Shown: piece by piece, positions 44,318 through 52,420 of the stretch | Numbering within the stretch: position 1 is the stretch's first letter | How the letters are laid out: each line of letters starts with the position of its first letter | DNA from: Mycolicibacterium goodii | Lineage (GTDB): Bacteria > Actinomycetota > Actinomycetes > Mycobacteriales > Mycobacteriaceae | Assembly (NCBI RefSeq): GCF_022370755.2 | Contig: NZ_CP092364.2 | Location: 2,728,001-2,792,000, forward strand | Direction: 5' to 3' | DNA length: 64,000 nucleotides | Notes under the pieces: generated by a model | Database searches by the model: none | Told to the model about the DNA's origin: nothing | Seen by the model: the letters and a program-made list of their open reading frames with translations, nothing else | Translations under genes and position numbers: made by a program

Positions 44318-45496
44318 TCACGAGTGGTTCTCCCCGGCCATCAGGTCGATGAACTGGTCGAACAGGTACTCGGCGTCGTGCGGACCACCCGCGGCCTCGG
44401 GGTGGTACTGCACCGAGAACGCCTTGCCGTTGACCAGGCGGACGCCTTCCACCACACCGTCGTTGGCGCAGGTGTGGCTGACCTCGGCGGTCCCGAACGG
44501 CGTGTCGAACTTCTCGCCGGCCTCGCCTTCGAGGGCGAAACCGTGGTTCTGCGCGGTGATCGCGACGCGGCCGGTGATGTGGTCGACGACCGGGATGTTG
44601 ATCCCGCGGTGCCCGAAGACCATCTTGTAGGTCGACCGGCCGAGCGCTCGGCCGAGGATCTGGTTGCCGAAGCAGATGCCGAACAACGGGATTCCGGCGC
44701 CGAGCACCTCACGGGTCACCTCGACGATGTGGTCCGCGGTGGCGGGGTCACCCGGACCGTTGGACAGGAACACGCCGTCGGGCTTGAGGTCGGCGATCTG
44801 GTCGAAACCCGCCGACGCGGGCAACACGTGGGTGCGGACGCCGCGGCGCGCGAAGTTGCGCGGTGTGTTGGTCTTGATGCCGAGGTCGACGGCCGCGACC
44901 GTGAATCGGTGATCGCCATCGGGGTCGACGACGTAGGCGGTGTCGGTGGTGACCTTGCCCGCGAGGTCCGCGCCGAGCATGGACGGCTGGTTGCGGACGC
45001 GTTCGAGCAGTTCGTCGGTGCCGGCGAGGGCCTCGCCTGAGCCTGATGCCGCCGCCAACGCGGCTCCGGAGAACACACCGGCCTTCATCGACCCGCGGGT
45101 GCGCAGGTGACGCACCACGGCCCGGGTGTCGATGCCCGCGATACCGACGATGCCCTGGGCCTGCAGCTCGTCGTCGAGGGTCCCGGTGGCACGCCAGCTC
45201 GATGCGCGCGGCGAGGGATCACGCACCGCGTAACCCGCGACCCAGATCTTGTCGCCGCGGCTCTCGGCATCCTCGTTGTTCCATCCGGTGTTGCCGATCT
45301 GCGGCGCGGTGGCCACCACGATCTGCCCGTAGTAGCTCGGGTCGGTCAGCGTCTCCTGGTAGCCCGACATGCCGGTGGAGAACACGGCCTCGCCGAGCGT
45401 CTGACCGACCGCCCCGAACGGGACGCCGGTGAAGACGCGGCCGTCCTCAAGCACCAGGACCGCCTTCTCGCCGCTCCGCTTTCCATTGCGCGTCAT
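44318..45496 (-). CDS. carA: Carbamoyl-phosphate synthase small (glutaminase) subunit
   Basis: Hydrolyses glutamine and delivers ammonia to CarB. The 392-residue protein has an N-terminal CPSase domain ([16 protein letters not shown], then [20 protein letters not shown]) and a C-terminal class I amidotransferase domain with the nucleophile Cys 275 in [12 protein letters not shown] and the His-Glu pair near the end ([11 protein letters not shown]). The start overlaps the stop of the upstream small membrane protein by 4 nt. It is the fifth gene of the pyr operon. Confidence 0.97.
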   Translation of the reverse strand: MTRNGKRSGEKAVLVLEDGRVFTGVPFGAVGQTLGEAVFSTGMSGYQETLTDPSYYGQIVVATAPQIGNTGWNNEDAESRGDKIWVAGYAVRDPSPRASSWRATGTLDDELQAQGIVGIAGIDTRAVVRHLRTRGSMKAGVFSGAALAAASGSGEALAGTDELLERVRNQPSMLGADLAGKVTTDTAYVVDPDGDHRFTVAAVDLGIKTNTPRNFARRGVRTHVLPASAGFDQIADLKPDGVFLSNGPGDPATADHIVEVTREVLGAGIPLFGICFGNQILGRALGRSTYKMVFGHRGINIPVVDHITGRVAITAQNHGFALEGEAGEKFDTPFGTAEVSHTCANDGVVEGVRLVNGKAFSVQYHPEAAGGPHDAEYLFDQFIDLMAGENHS

Positions 45497-45993
45497 GCGT
45501 TTTCCTCCAGCCAGCGATTCAGTTCCGCGCGCACGTCAGCACGGAAGCCTGTGTCGATCTCGACACCCGACGGCAGTCGCCACCGGATCACGAGAATGCC
45601 GTCGTGTGTCAGTGCCTTGCCCGCGATGGCGCGCTCGGTCCGGACCGCGACGATCGACTCGTCGGGGATCCAGATCGGCCCGGCACCGGTGCGTTGCACC
45701 ATGATTCCCTCGGGGTAGCGCGTCAAAACGGCCTTGGCGCGGAACCCCAGGTCGCCCACGGCCACCTTGTCGTTCCAGTGCGGCACCAGGGTGGTGCCCA
45801 CGTAGAGCCCCTTGGTGGGGGGCACGATCGCAGGACCGACCGTGTCGGGCAGCGGGGGCAGGGTCCCGATCAACTCGGCCTGACGCTGCGCCCGGTGCAA
45901 CCAACCGCGCATCATCTGGCGGATGAAGAACGCGATCAGCAGCGCGAGCAGGGCCGCCATCACCAGTGAGGTGATGAGCGTCGGTGTGTTCAC
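45493..45993 (-). CDS. Small membrane protein with PH-like domain in the pyr operon
   Basis: A 166-residue protein like M. tuberculosis Rv1382. One N-terminal transmembrane helix ([20 protein letters not shown]) is followed by a soluble, cytoplasmic beta-rich domain ([15 protein letters not shown], then [12 protein letters not shown] and [18 protein letters not shown]), which I judge to be similar to bacterial PH-like domains. Function is unknown. It overlaps pyrC and carA by 4 nt at either end, so its synthesis must be coupled to pyrimidine enzymes. A membrane anchor or organiser for the pathway is a possible but untested idea. Confidence 0.85.
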   Translation of the reverse strand: MNTPTLITSLVMAALLALLIAFFIRQMMRGWLHRAQRQAELIGTLPPLPDTVGPAIVPPTKGLYVGTTLVPHWNDKVAVGDLGFRAKAVLTRYPEGIMVQRTGAGPIWIPDESIVAVRTERAIAGKALTHDGILVIRWRLPSGVEIDTGFRADVRAELNRWLEENA

Positions 45994-47324
45994 TGTACCG
46001 ATCCCCCACCGGCAGGCGCACTCTTGCCGTCACGTGCGGTGACGCGGCCGCGCAGCAGGGTCGCGGTGACCGTGGCGGGCAGGGTCATGGTCTCGAACGG
46101 CGTGTTGTCCGAGCGGCTCGCCAATTCGGCGCCGGCCACCGTCCAGGTGGCCTCCGGGTCGACGATGGTCAGGTTGGCGGGCTCGCCGACCTCAAGCGGC
46201 CTGCCCTGATCGGTCAGGCCGACGATGGCCGCCGGGGCCTCGCTCATCACCTTGGCCACTCCACGCCAGGTCAGCAGTCCGGGCCGCACCATGGTCTCCA
46301 CCACCACCGACAGCGCGGTCTGCAGTCCCAGCATGCCGGGACGCGCCACCGAGAACTCACAGCACTTCTCATGTTCGGCGTGCGGGGCGTGGTCGGTGGC
46401 CACGCAGTCGATGACGCCGTCGGCCAAGGCCTGGCGCAGCGCCTGCGCGTCGCCGGTCTCACGCAGCGGCGGGTTCACCCGGTTGCGCCCGTCATAGGTC
46501 TCCAGCCGCGTGTCGTCCAGCAGCAGGTGGTGCGGTGTCACTTCGGCGGTGATCGAGATACCTTGCGCCTTCGCCCATTTCAGCAGTTCCACGGTGCCCG
46601 CGGTGGACGCGTGGCAGATGTGCACCCGCGCTCCGGCGTCACGGGCCAGCAGCGCGTCACGCGCGACGATCGACTCCTCTGCGGCCCGCGGCCAGCCCGC
46701 CAGACCCAACCGGGCGGCGTTCGGACCCTCGTGCGCGACGGCGCCGACGGTGAGCCGGGGCTCCTCGGCGTGCTGGGCGATGAGCACGCCGAGGCCGGTC
46801 GCATACTCCAGGGCCCGACGCATCACCAGCGGGTTCTCGACGCACACGCCGTCGTCGGAGAACATCCGGACCTGGCCGGCCCCTGCCGCCATCAACCCCA
46901 TCTCGGTGAGCTGGGCGCCCTTGAGGCCCACGGTGATCGCGCCGACCGGATGCACGTCGACCAGCCCGACCTCCTGGCCGCGGCGCCACACATGGTCGGT
47001 GACCACGGCGGTGTCGGCGACCGGATCGGTGTTGGCCATCGCGAACACCGCGGTGTAGCCACCCAGCGCGGCTGCTGCCGAGCCGGTTTCGATGTCCTCG
47101 GCGTATTCGCGGCCCGGCTCGCGCAGATGCGTGTGCAGATCGACGAATCCGGGGAGCAGCACCTGCCCGCGGGCATCGATCACATCGGCCGTGTCCGGAA
47201 TCGACAGCCCACTGCCGATCTTGGCGATCTGGCCGTCGTCGACGAGAACCTCGACGGGCTCACCCTCGCCGTAGAGCCGTACACCGCGGATCAGAACCGG
47301 CGGGTTCGAATTGTGCTCACTCAT
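45990..47324 (-). CDS. pyrC: Dihydroorotase
   Basis: The zinc amidohydrolase that cyclises carbamoyl aspartate to dihydroorotate. The 444-residue protein is of the class I type: [15 protein letters not shown] carries the first metal ligands, the carboxylated Lys lies further on, and [14 protein letters not shown] and [14 protein letters not shown] supply the later His and Asp ligands. It overlaps pyrB upstream and the small membrane protein gene downstream by 4 nt each. An ordinary active enzyme, not the inactive pseudo-dihydroorotase found in some aspartate transcarbamoylase complexes, since the metal ligands are all there. Confidence 0.96.
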   Translation of the reverse strand: MSEHNSNPPVLIRGVRLYGEGEPVEVLVDDGQIAKIGSGLSIPDTADVIDARGQVLLPGFVDLHTHLREPGREYAEDIETGSAAAALGGYTAVFAMANTDPVADTAVVTDHVWRRGQEVGLVDVHPVGAITVGLKGAQLTEMGLMAAGAGQVRMFSDDGVCVENPLVMRRALEYATGLGVLIAQHAEEPRLTVGAVAHEGPNAARLGLAGWPRAAEESIVARDALLARDAGARVHICHASTAGTVELLKWAKAQGISITAEVTPHHLLLDDTRLETYDGRNRVNPPLRETGDAQALRQALADGVIDCVATDHAPHAEHEKCCEFSVARPGMLGLQTALSVVVETMVRPGLLTWRGVAKVMSEAPAAIVGLTDQGRPLEVGEPANLTIVDPEATWTVAGAELASRSDNTPFETMTLPATVTATLLRGRVTARDGKSAPAGGGSVQ

Positions 47325-48277
47325 ACGCTGATCGCCTCCCGGTCCGCGCCGACGAGCAGATGGAACAGCACCGCCATCCGCACGTGGACGCCATTGGAAA
47401 CCTGTTGCAGTACTGCGGATTGGGGTGAATCGGCCACCGGGAACGAGATCTCCATGCCGCGCAGCATCGGTCCGGGGTGCAGGACGACCGCGCGGTCGGG
47501 CAGCATGGCCTGCCGCTTCTCCGACAATCCGTAGCGCACCGAGTACTCACGCGCGGACGGGAAGAAGCCGCCGTTCATGCGTTCGGCCTGCACCCGCAGC
47601 ATGAGCACCGCGTCGGCCGCGGGCAGTTCGGCGTCGAGGTCGTAGGAAACCGTCACCGGCCAGTTCTCGACCCCCACCGGAAGCAGCGTCGGCGGCGCCA
47701 CCAGCACCACCTCGGCACCGAGCGTGTGCAGCAGCGTCACGTTGGAGCGGGCCACGCGGCTGTGCAGCACATCGCCGACGATCACCACGCGCCTGCCCTC
47801 GACGCTGCCGAGGCGCTGCCGGATGGTCAGCGCGTCGAGCAGCGCCTGTGTGGGATGTTCGTGGGTGCCGTCGCCTGCGTTGATCACACTGGGCCCGCCG
47901 CCGCCGTCCTCGACGGTCCACTCGGCGAGCTGTTGTGCCGCACCGGAGGCCGGATGACGGATGATCAGCGCGTCGGCGCCGGCGGCGCGCAGGGTCAGCG
48001 CGGTGTCGCGCAGCGATTCCCCCTTGGCCACCGAGGACCCCGAGGCGCTCACGTTGATCACGTCGGCGCTCATCCATTTCCCGGCCACCTCGAACGACAC
48101 CCGCGTGCGGGTGGAGTTCTCGTAGAACATCGTGATGACCGTGCGTCCGCGCAGCGTCGGGAGCTTCTTGACCTCGCGGCCCAGCAGCGCCTCCTTGAAG
48201 CGGTCGGCGTCGTCGAGGATCGCGGTGGCGTCGTCGTGGGACAGGTCGGCCGCCGACAGCAGATGACGTGTCGTCAT
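47321..48277 (-). CDS. pyrB: Aspartate carbamoyltransferase catalytic subunit
   Basis: Joins carbamoyl phosphate and aspartate, the committed step of pyrimidine synthesis. In the 318-residue protein the carbamoyl phosphate motif STRTR is at residues 55-59 in [17 protein letters not shown], the aspartate region has [12 protein letters not shown], and the C-terminus has [13 protein letters not shown]. No regulatory-subunit gene (pyrI) is seen, consistent with control by PyrR instead. Overlaps pyrR and pyrC by 4 nt. Confidence 0.96.
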   Translation of the reverse strand: MTTRHLLSAADLSHDDATAILDDADRFKEALLGREVKKLPTLRGRTVITMFYENSTRTRVSFEVAGKWMSADVINVSASGSSVAKGESLRDTALTLRAAGADALIIRHPASGAAQQLAEWTVEDGGGGPSVINAGDGTHEHPTQALLDALTIRQRLGSVEGRRVVIVGDVLHSRVARSNVTLLHTLGAEVVLVAPPTLLPVGVENWPVTVSYDLDAELPAADAVLMLRVQAERMNGGFFPSAREYSVRYGLSEKRQAMLPDRAVVLHPGPMLRGMEISFPVADSPQSAVLQQVSNGVHVRMAVLFHLLVGADREAISV

Positions 48278-48831
48278 TTCGAGATCACCACTCCGTCGCG
48301 GTCGTCGTGTTCGCTGAGCAGCACGTGGACACTTTCGCTGCGCGAGGTCGGGACGTTCTTGCCGACGTAGTCGGCCCGGATGGGCAGCTCGCGGTGCCCG
48401 CGGTCGACCAGCACCGCCAACTGCACGCTGCGGGGCCGGCCGATGTCGCGCAGGGCGTCCAGCGCCGAGCGGACCGAGCGGCCCGAGTACAGGACGTCGT
48501 CGACGAGGATCACGATCGCGTCGTCGATTCCCCCGGCCGGAATGGAGGTGCTGGCCAGCGGGCGCGGCGGCTTGATGTTGAGATCGTCGCGATACAGCGT
48601 GATGTCCAGTGCGCCGTGCGGCAGATCCACCCCGGCGAATTCCCTGATCCTGGCGGCCAGTCGGGTGGCGAGAATCACTCCACGGGTCGGGATTCCCAGC
48701 AATACGACGCGGGTGCGCTCGGCCGGATCGTCCAGAGCGGTTTTCTCGATGATCTGATGGGCGATGCGGGAAACTGTCCGGCCGACGTCCGCCGCGGACA
48801 GCAACTCCCGGTCGGTACTTGAAGAGCCCAT
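48274..48831 (-). CDS. pyrR: Pyrimidine operon regulator / uracil phosphoribosyltransferase PyrR
   Basis: A UMP-sensing RNA-binding protein that represses the operon it leads, with phosphoribosyltransferase activity as a relic or second function. The 185-residue protein has the PRPP-binding motif [18 protein letters not shown] at about residues 107-124 and [16 protein letters not shown] earlier. The ATG at 48831 gives the usual N-terminus [15 protein letters not shown]; the frame is open for a further 580 nt only as antisense of the methyltransferase gene. AAGGAGGT is the ribosome binding site and a PyrR-binding loop lies next to it. Confidence 0.96.
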   Translation of the reverse strand: MGSSSTDRELLSAADVGRTVSRIAHQIIEKTALDDPAERTRVVLLGIPTRGVILATRLAARIREFAGVDLPHGALDITLYRDDLNIKPPRPLASTSIPAGGIDDAIVILVDDVLYSGRSVRSALDALRDIGRPRSVQLAVLVDRGHRELPIRADYVGKNVPTSRSESVHVLLSEHDDRDGVVISK

Positions 48832-48842
48832 GATGAACCCAG

Positions 48843-48872
48843 ACCTCCTTCTCCGCCTCGCTGGACGGATCG
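48843..48872 (-). promoter_or_regulatory. PyrR-binding RNA loop overlapping the pyrR leader, beside the ribosome binding site
   Basis: On the minus strand, CCG-TCCAGCGAGG-CGG (48868-48853) matches the core of the PyrR-binding loop known from Bacillus and mycobacterial pyr leaders (UCCAGnGAGGC). It ends a few nt before AAGGAGGT (48850-48843), the pyrR ribosome binding site. Binding of PyrR-UMP would therefore block translation initiation rather than act through a terminator, as proposed for M. smegmatis pyr regulation. Confidence 0.75.
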
Positions 48873-48914
48873 TTAAAGGACGTCGAACTGCCGGGCAGCT
48901 TAACAGAGCCGCAC

Positions 48915-48920
48915 TACGCT
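48915..48920 (+). promoter_or_regulatory. Candidate -10 box (TACGCT) of the leaderless methyltransferase gene
   Basis: TACGCT ends 7 nt before the ATG at 48928, fitting the leaderless pattern. It shares the 96-nt divergent region with the pyrR leader. Confidence 0.5.
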
Positions 48921-48927
48921 GGGGAAA

Positions 48928-49593
48928 ATGACAGGCCCCACCGGATCCGAGTTCGACTTCGATGCGCTGTACCGCGGCGAGAGTCCCGCCGAAGGTGTGC
49001 CACCGATCACGTCCGTGCCTTGGGACACCAAGGCACCCAAAGAAAATGTCGTCGCCTGGGAGCAGGCCGGCCTCGTCCACGGGCATGTGCTCGACATCGG
49101 ATGTGGCCTGGGTGACAACGCCATCTACCTCGCCAAACAAGGTTACCGTGTGACCGCACTCGATATTTCGCCGACCGCGTTGATCACCGCCGAGCGGCGG
49201 GCGGCCGATGCCGGCGCGGACGTCACCTTCGCGGTCGCCGACGCGACCCGGCTCGACGGCTACGACGACGTGTTCGACACCGTCGTCGACAGCGGCATGT
49301 TCCATTGCCTGTCCGACGACGGGAAGCGCAGCTACGCCGCCGCCGCGCACCGGGCCACCCGCACCGGGGCCACGCTGCTGCTGGGGGCGTTCTCCGACGC
49401 CAACCTGCGACACGGCAACTGGCAGGCCGCGGCGGTCTCCGAGGGGACCCTGCGCAGCACGCTCGATGACGGCGGATGGGACATCACGTCGCTGACCACC
49501 GAGACCACCAAGGTTCCGTCGGCCGTGCTGGCCGGCGGAGGCGAGGGCGACCTCGACGCGACGTTCTGGCTGCTGCAGGCGCAGCGCCGCTGA
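48928..49593 (+). CDS. SAM-dependent methyltransferase (class I)
   Basis: A 221-residue Rossmann methyltransferase similar to M. tuberculosis Rv1377c, which lies at the same place by the pyr operon. The SAM-binding motif I is [16 protein letters not shown] (residues about 54-69), motif II is [11 protein letters not shown], and an acidic post-motif ([22 protein letters not shown]) follows. The N-terminal segment [24 protein letters not shown] resembles tellurite/thiopurine-type small-molecule methyltransferases; PW-D before the SAM domain is typical of those. The acceptor is unknown. The mRNA is probably leaderless. Confidence 0.87.
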   Translation: MTGPTGSEFDFDALYRGESPAEGVPPITSVPWDTKAPKENVVAWEQAGLVHGHVLDIGCGLGDNAIYLAKQGYRVTALDISPTALITAERRAADAGADVTFAVADATRLDGYDDVFDTVVDSGMFHCLSDDGKRSYAAAAHRATRTGATLLLGAFSDANLRHGNWQAAAVSEGTLRSTLDDGGWDITSLTTETTKVPSAVLAGGGEGDLDATFWLLQAQRR

Positions 49594-49646
49594 GCCCGGG
49601 CGTCCCGCGCGACGTCCCGTCGCAAAGGCGTCGAGAAGTCACTGAC

Positions 49647-49652
49647 TACCCT
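49647..49652 (+). promoter_or_regulatory. Candidate -10 box (TACCCT) of the leaderless serine-hydrolase gene
   Basis: TACCCT lies 7 nt before the ATG at 49660 in the 66-nt gap after the methyltransferase gene. Confidence 0.5.
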
Positions 49653-49659
49653 GGCCCGG

Positions 49660-50862
49660 ATGAACCTCGACGGCAATCAGACGTCCATCCGTGAGGCGAT
49701 CGACGCAGGCCTGCTCGCCGGCGCGGTCACCCTGGTGTGGCAGGCGGGCAAGGTGCTGCAGGTCAACACTCTGGGCAACCGTGATGTCGAGGCCCGGCTG
49801 CCCATGCAGCGCGACACGATCTTCCGCATCGCGTCGATGACCAAGCCCGTCACCGTCGCCGCCGCGATGGCGTTGGTCGAAGAGGGCAGGTTCGCGCTGA
49901 GCGACCCGGTGACCAACTGGTTGCCGGAACTGTCGCACATGCGGGTGCTCCGCCAGGCGCGTGGACCACTGGATCAGACCGTCCCGGCGCGGCGGCCCAT
50001 CACGTTCGACGATCTCATGACCCACCGCAGTGGCCTGGCATACGTGTTCTCGGTGCTCGGCCCGCTGGCGTCGGCGTACGGGAAGGTGTCCCAGCGCCAG
50101 GATCAGGACCGCTGGCTGGCCGAGGTGGCCGCATTGCCGCTGGCGCACCAACCCGGCGAACGGCTCACCTACAGCCATTCGACCGATGTGCTGGGCATCG
50201 CGTTGTCGCGCATCGAGGGCAAACCGCTGTCGCAGGTACTCGCCGAGCGGATCTTCGAGCCCCTCGGCATGACCGACACCGGGTTCTCCCTCGGCGCGGC
50301 GGGCCGTCGCCGCGCCGCGACCATGTACAAGCTGACCGCCGACAACACCCTGACCCACGATGTGATGGGTCCGCCCCCGATCGCCGATCCGCCGTTCTGC
50401 ACAGGGGGCGCCGGCCTGTTCTCCACGGTCGACGACTACCTCAGGTTCGCGCGCATGCTGCTCGCCGGCGGCACCGTGGACGGCGTGCGCGTGCTGACAG
50501 AGGAATCGGTGCGCACGATGCGCACCGACCGGCTCACCCCCGAGCAGAAGCAGCACGAGTTCCTGGGGGCCCCGTTCTGGGTGGGCCGCGGCTTCGGACT
50601 GAACCTGTCGGTGGTGACCGACCCGGCCAAGTCGCGGCAGTTCTTCGGTCCGGGTGGGCTGGGCACGTTCAGTTGGCCGGGTGCTTACGGCACGTGGTGG
50701 CAGGCCGACCCGTCGGCGGATCTGATCATCATCTACCTGATCCAGAACTTCCCGGATCTCGGCGTCGACGCCGCCGCCATCGCGGGCAACACGTCGCTGG
50801 CCAAACTGCAGTCGGCACAACCGAAGTTCGTCCGCCGCACCTATCAAGCGCTCGGTCTGTAA
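49660..50862 (+). CDS. Serine hydrolase of the beta-lactamase class C / esterase EstB family
   Basis: A 400-residue cytoplasmic protein of the penicillin-binding-protein-like fold. The nucleophile motif is SMTK in FRIASMTKPVTVAAAM (S about 59), and the second motif is Y-S-H in RLTYSHSTDVLG, which takes the place of YxN in true class C beta-lactamases. The third KTG-like motif reads as a GPGGLGTFSWPGAYGTWW stretch, typical of family VIII carboxylesterases. There is no signal peptide. An esterase or peptidase role is thus more likely than antibiotic resistance. It seems to have its own promoter. Confidence 0.87.
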   Translation: MNLDGNQTSIREAIDAGLLAGAVTLVWQAGKVLQVNTLGNRDVEARLPMQRDTIFRIASMTKPVTVAAAMALVEEGRFALSDPVTNWLPELSHMRVLRQARGPLDQTVPARRPITFDDLMTHRSGLAYVFSVLGPLASAYGKVSQRQDQDRWLAEVAALPLAHQPGERLTYSHSTDVLGIALSRIEGKPLSQVLAERIFEPLGMTDTGFSLGAAGRRRAATMYKLTADNTLTHDVMGPPPIADPPFCTGGAGLFSTVDDYLRFARMLLAGGTVDGVRVLTEESVRTMRTDRLTPEQKQHEFLGAPFWVGRGFGLNLSVVTDPAKSRQFFGPGGLGTFSWPGAYGTWWQADPSADLIIIYLIQNFPDLGVDAAAIAGNTSLAKLQSAQPKFVRRTYQALGL

Positions 50863-50920
50863 ACCTGTTGCACCCCAGCCTGTTTCGGGCCAACCCCCCA
50901 CCGGGAGCACGGGTTTGACC

Positions 50921-50926
50921 TAGTCT
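50921..50926 (+). promoter_or_regulatory. Candidate -10 box (TAGTCT) of the leaderless monooxygenase gene
   Basis: TAGTCT ends 6 nt before the ATG at 50933. The TTGACC directly before it is too near to be its -35. Confidence 0.5.
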
Positions 50927-50932
50927 TGGCAC

Positions 50933-52144
50933 ATGGGACAGCCGACAGTGCTCATCAGCGGCGCGGGGGTGGCGGGCACCTCGCTTGCCCACTGGCTGGC
51001 CGACCTGGGCTACCGCGCCGTCGTCGTCGAGTCCGCATCCGCGCTCCGGCTGGGCGGTCAGACGGTCGACCTGCGCGGCGCGGGCCGCGATGTGGTCACC
51101 CGCATGGGGTTGCTGGACGAGATGCGCGGGCGGTCACTGGATCAACGCGGCGCCGCGTGGATCCGCAGCGACGGTAGGCGACGGGCCGAGATGCCGGTGG
51201 AGGCCTTCGGAGGCAACGGCATGGTCTCGGCGCTGGAGATCCTGCGCGGCGATCTCGTCGAGGTGCTCTACACCGCCACGAGAACACGCGCCGAGTACCG
51301 CTTCGGGACGCGGATCACCGAGCTCGACGAGTCAGGGGCCACGCTCAGCGACGGCACCCGCGTCGACGCCGACCTCGTCGTCGGCGCCGACGGACCGCAT
51401 TCCGCCGTCCGCAGAATGGTGTTCGGCCCCGAGGAACAGTTCGTGACGCTGTTGGGCGGCTACAACGCGTGGTTCACCGCGCCCGACACCGCAGGCCTCG
51501 ACGGGTGGTACCTGATGTATCAGGCGCCCGGCCTCAACGCGTCGATGCGGCCGTCACACGATCCGGCGCTGTGCAAGGCCGGGCTCGCGTTCCGATCGGG
51601 ACCGGTCGATTACGACCGGCGGGATCCCGCAACGCAGTTGGCGTTGCTCAACACGCATTTCGCCGGTGCGGGCTGGCGCTGCCCGGAGCTGCTGGCCGCC
51701 GCCGCCGAGGCCGACGACTTCTATTTCGACGCCTTCCTTCAGGTGCACATGCCGACGCTGTCGCGCGGACCGGTGACCCTCGTCGGCGACGCCGGCTACT
51801 GTGCGTCGCCCCTGTCGGGAATGGGGACCAGCCTGGCGCTCGTCGGCGCCTACGTGCTGGCCGGCGAACTCGGACCGGCGGACCTGTTCGCCCCGGCGAA
51901 GCTCGGTCTGGCGCTGGCCAGGTACGAGTCCACCATGCGACCGTACATCCAGCGTTGTCAGGAGCTACCGACCGGCATCGACGGGTATCTGCCGAAATCC
52001 GCGCTGGACATCACGATCTACACGCAGGTGATGAAGTGGATGCAGCGTCGGCCTTTTCGGTCGTTCGCCGAACGCAAATGGTTCACCACCGCCGACGCCA
52101 TCGAACTCCCCGACTATCCCGCGGTCTCCCGGCCCCAGCACTAG
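50933..52144 (+). CDS. FAD-dependent monooxygenase, PHBH/TetX-like
   Basis: A 403-residue class A flavoprotein hydroxylase. The FAD Rossmann motif is ISGAGVAGTSLAHWLADLG (about residues 7-25) ending in VVVESA, the DG motif is LVVGADGPHSAVRRMVFG, and the second FAD motif is TLVGDAGYCASPLSGMGTSLALVGAYVLA. These are the marks of the p-hydroxybenzoate hydroxylase and tetracycline/rifampicin monooxygenase group. The substrate is likely an aromatic or polyketide-like compound and cannot be predicted. The gene seems to be transcribed by itself and faces the small gene at 52151 in a convergent arrangement with only 6 nt between them. Confidence 0.9.
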   Translation: MGQPTVLISGAGVAGTSLAHWLADLGYRAVVVESASALRLGGQTVDLRGAGRDVVTRMGLLDEMRGRSLDQRGAAWIRSDGRRRAEMPVEAFGGNGMVSALEILRGDLVEVLYTATRTRAEYRFGTRITELDESGATLSDGTRVDADLVVGADGPHSAVRRMVFGPEEQFVTLLGGYNAWFTAPDTAGLDGWYLMYQAPGLNASMRPSHDPALCKAGLAFRSGPVDYDRRDPATQLALLNTHFAGAGWRCPELLAAAAEADDFYFDAFLQVHMPTLSRGPVTLVGDAGYCASPLSGMGTSLALVGAYVLAGELGPADLFAPAKLGLALARYESTMRPYIQRCQELPTGIDGYLPKSALDITIYTQVMKWMQRRPFRSFAERKWFTTADAIELPDYPAVSRPQH

Positions 52145-52150
52145 GGGCTC

Positions 52151-52375
52151 TCAGTTCGCGTCCGGGTCGAGGGCACCGGCGCGGTGTGCGGGCAGCGCCG
52201 CCGCAAGCTTCTCCTCCGCGATCCGGTAGAAGCCGTCGAGCGCTGATTCTTCGATGCTGAGATACTCACTCACGACGTCGCGAGCCACCCCGGCGTCGCG
52301 CAGCCGAAGCGCCAGCGAGTACGGAAGCGGCAACTCCCGCAGCGCCTGCTCTCTGGCCTCGCGGAGGTCGGTCAT
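52151..52375 (-). CDS. Small HTH-like protein, 74 residues
   Basis: A small, largely helical protein. The stretch LPLPYSLALRLRDAGVARDVVSEYLSIEESALDGFYRIAEEKL resembles, in spacing of Leu and Gly, the sigma-70 region 4 helix-turn-helix, but split here: YSLALRLRDAG then VVSEYLSIEESAL. I do not know an established function. No Shine-Dalgarno or -10 box precedes the ATG, and the gene lies 45 nt after the LuxR-type regulator gene on the same strand, so it is probably co-transcribed with it. It may be a DNA-binding or anti-regulator accessory protein; this is inference. Confidence 0.65.
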   Translation of the reverse strand: MTDLREAREQALRELPLPYSLALRLRDAGVARDVVSEYLSIEESALDGFYRIAEEKLAAALPAHRAGALDPDAN

Positions 52376-52420
52376 GGGAACAGGATGCGACCGGGCGCGC
52401 GACGCGGATCGAGTACCCGG

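Noticed and set aside
49660..50862. Antibiotic-resistance beta-lactamase
   Set aside because: The protein has no signal peptide and has YSH in place of YxN, which fits family VIII esterases better.
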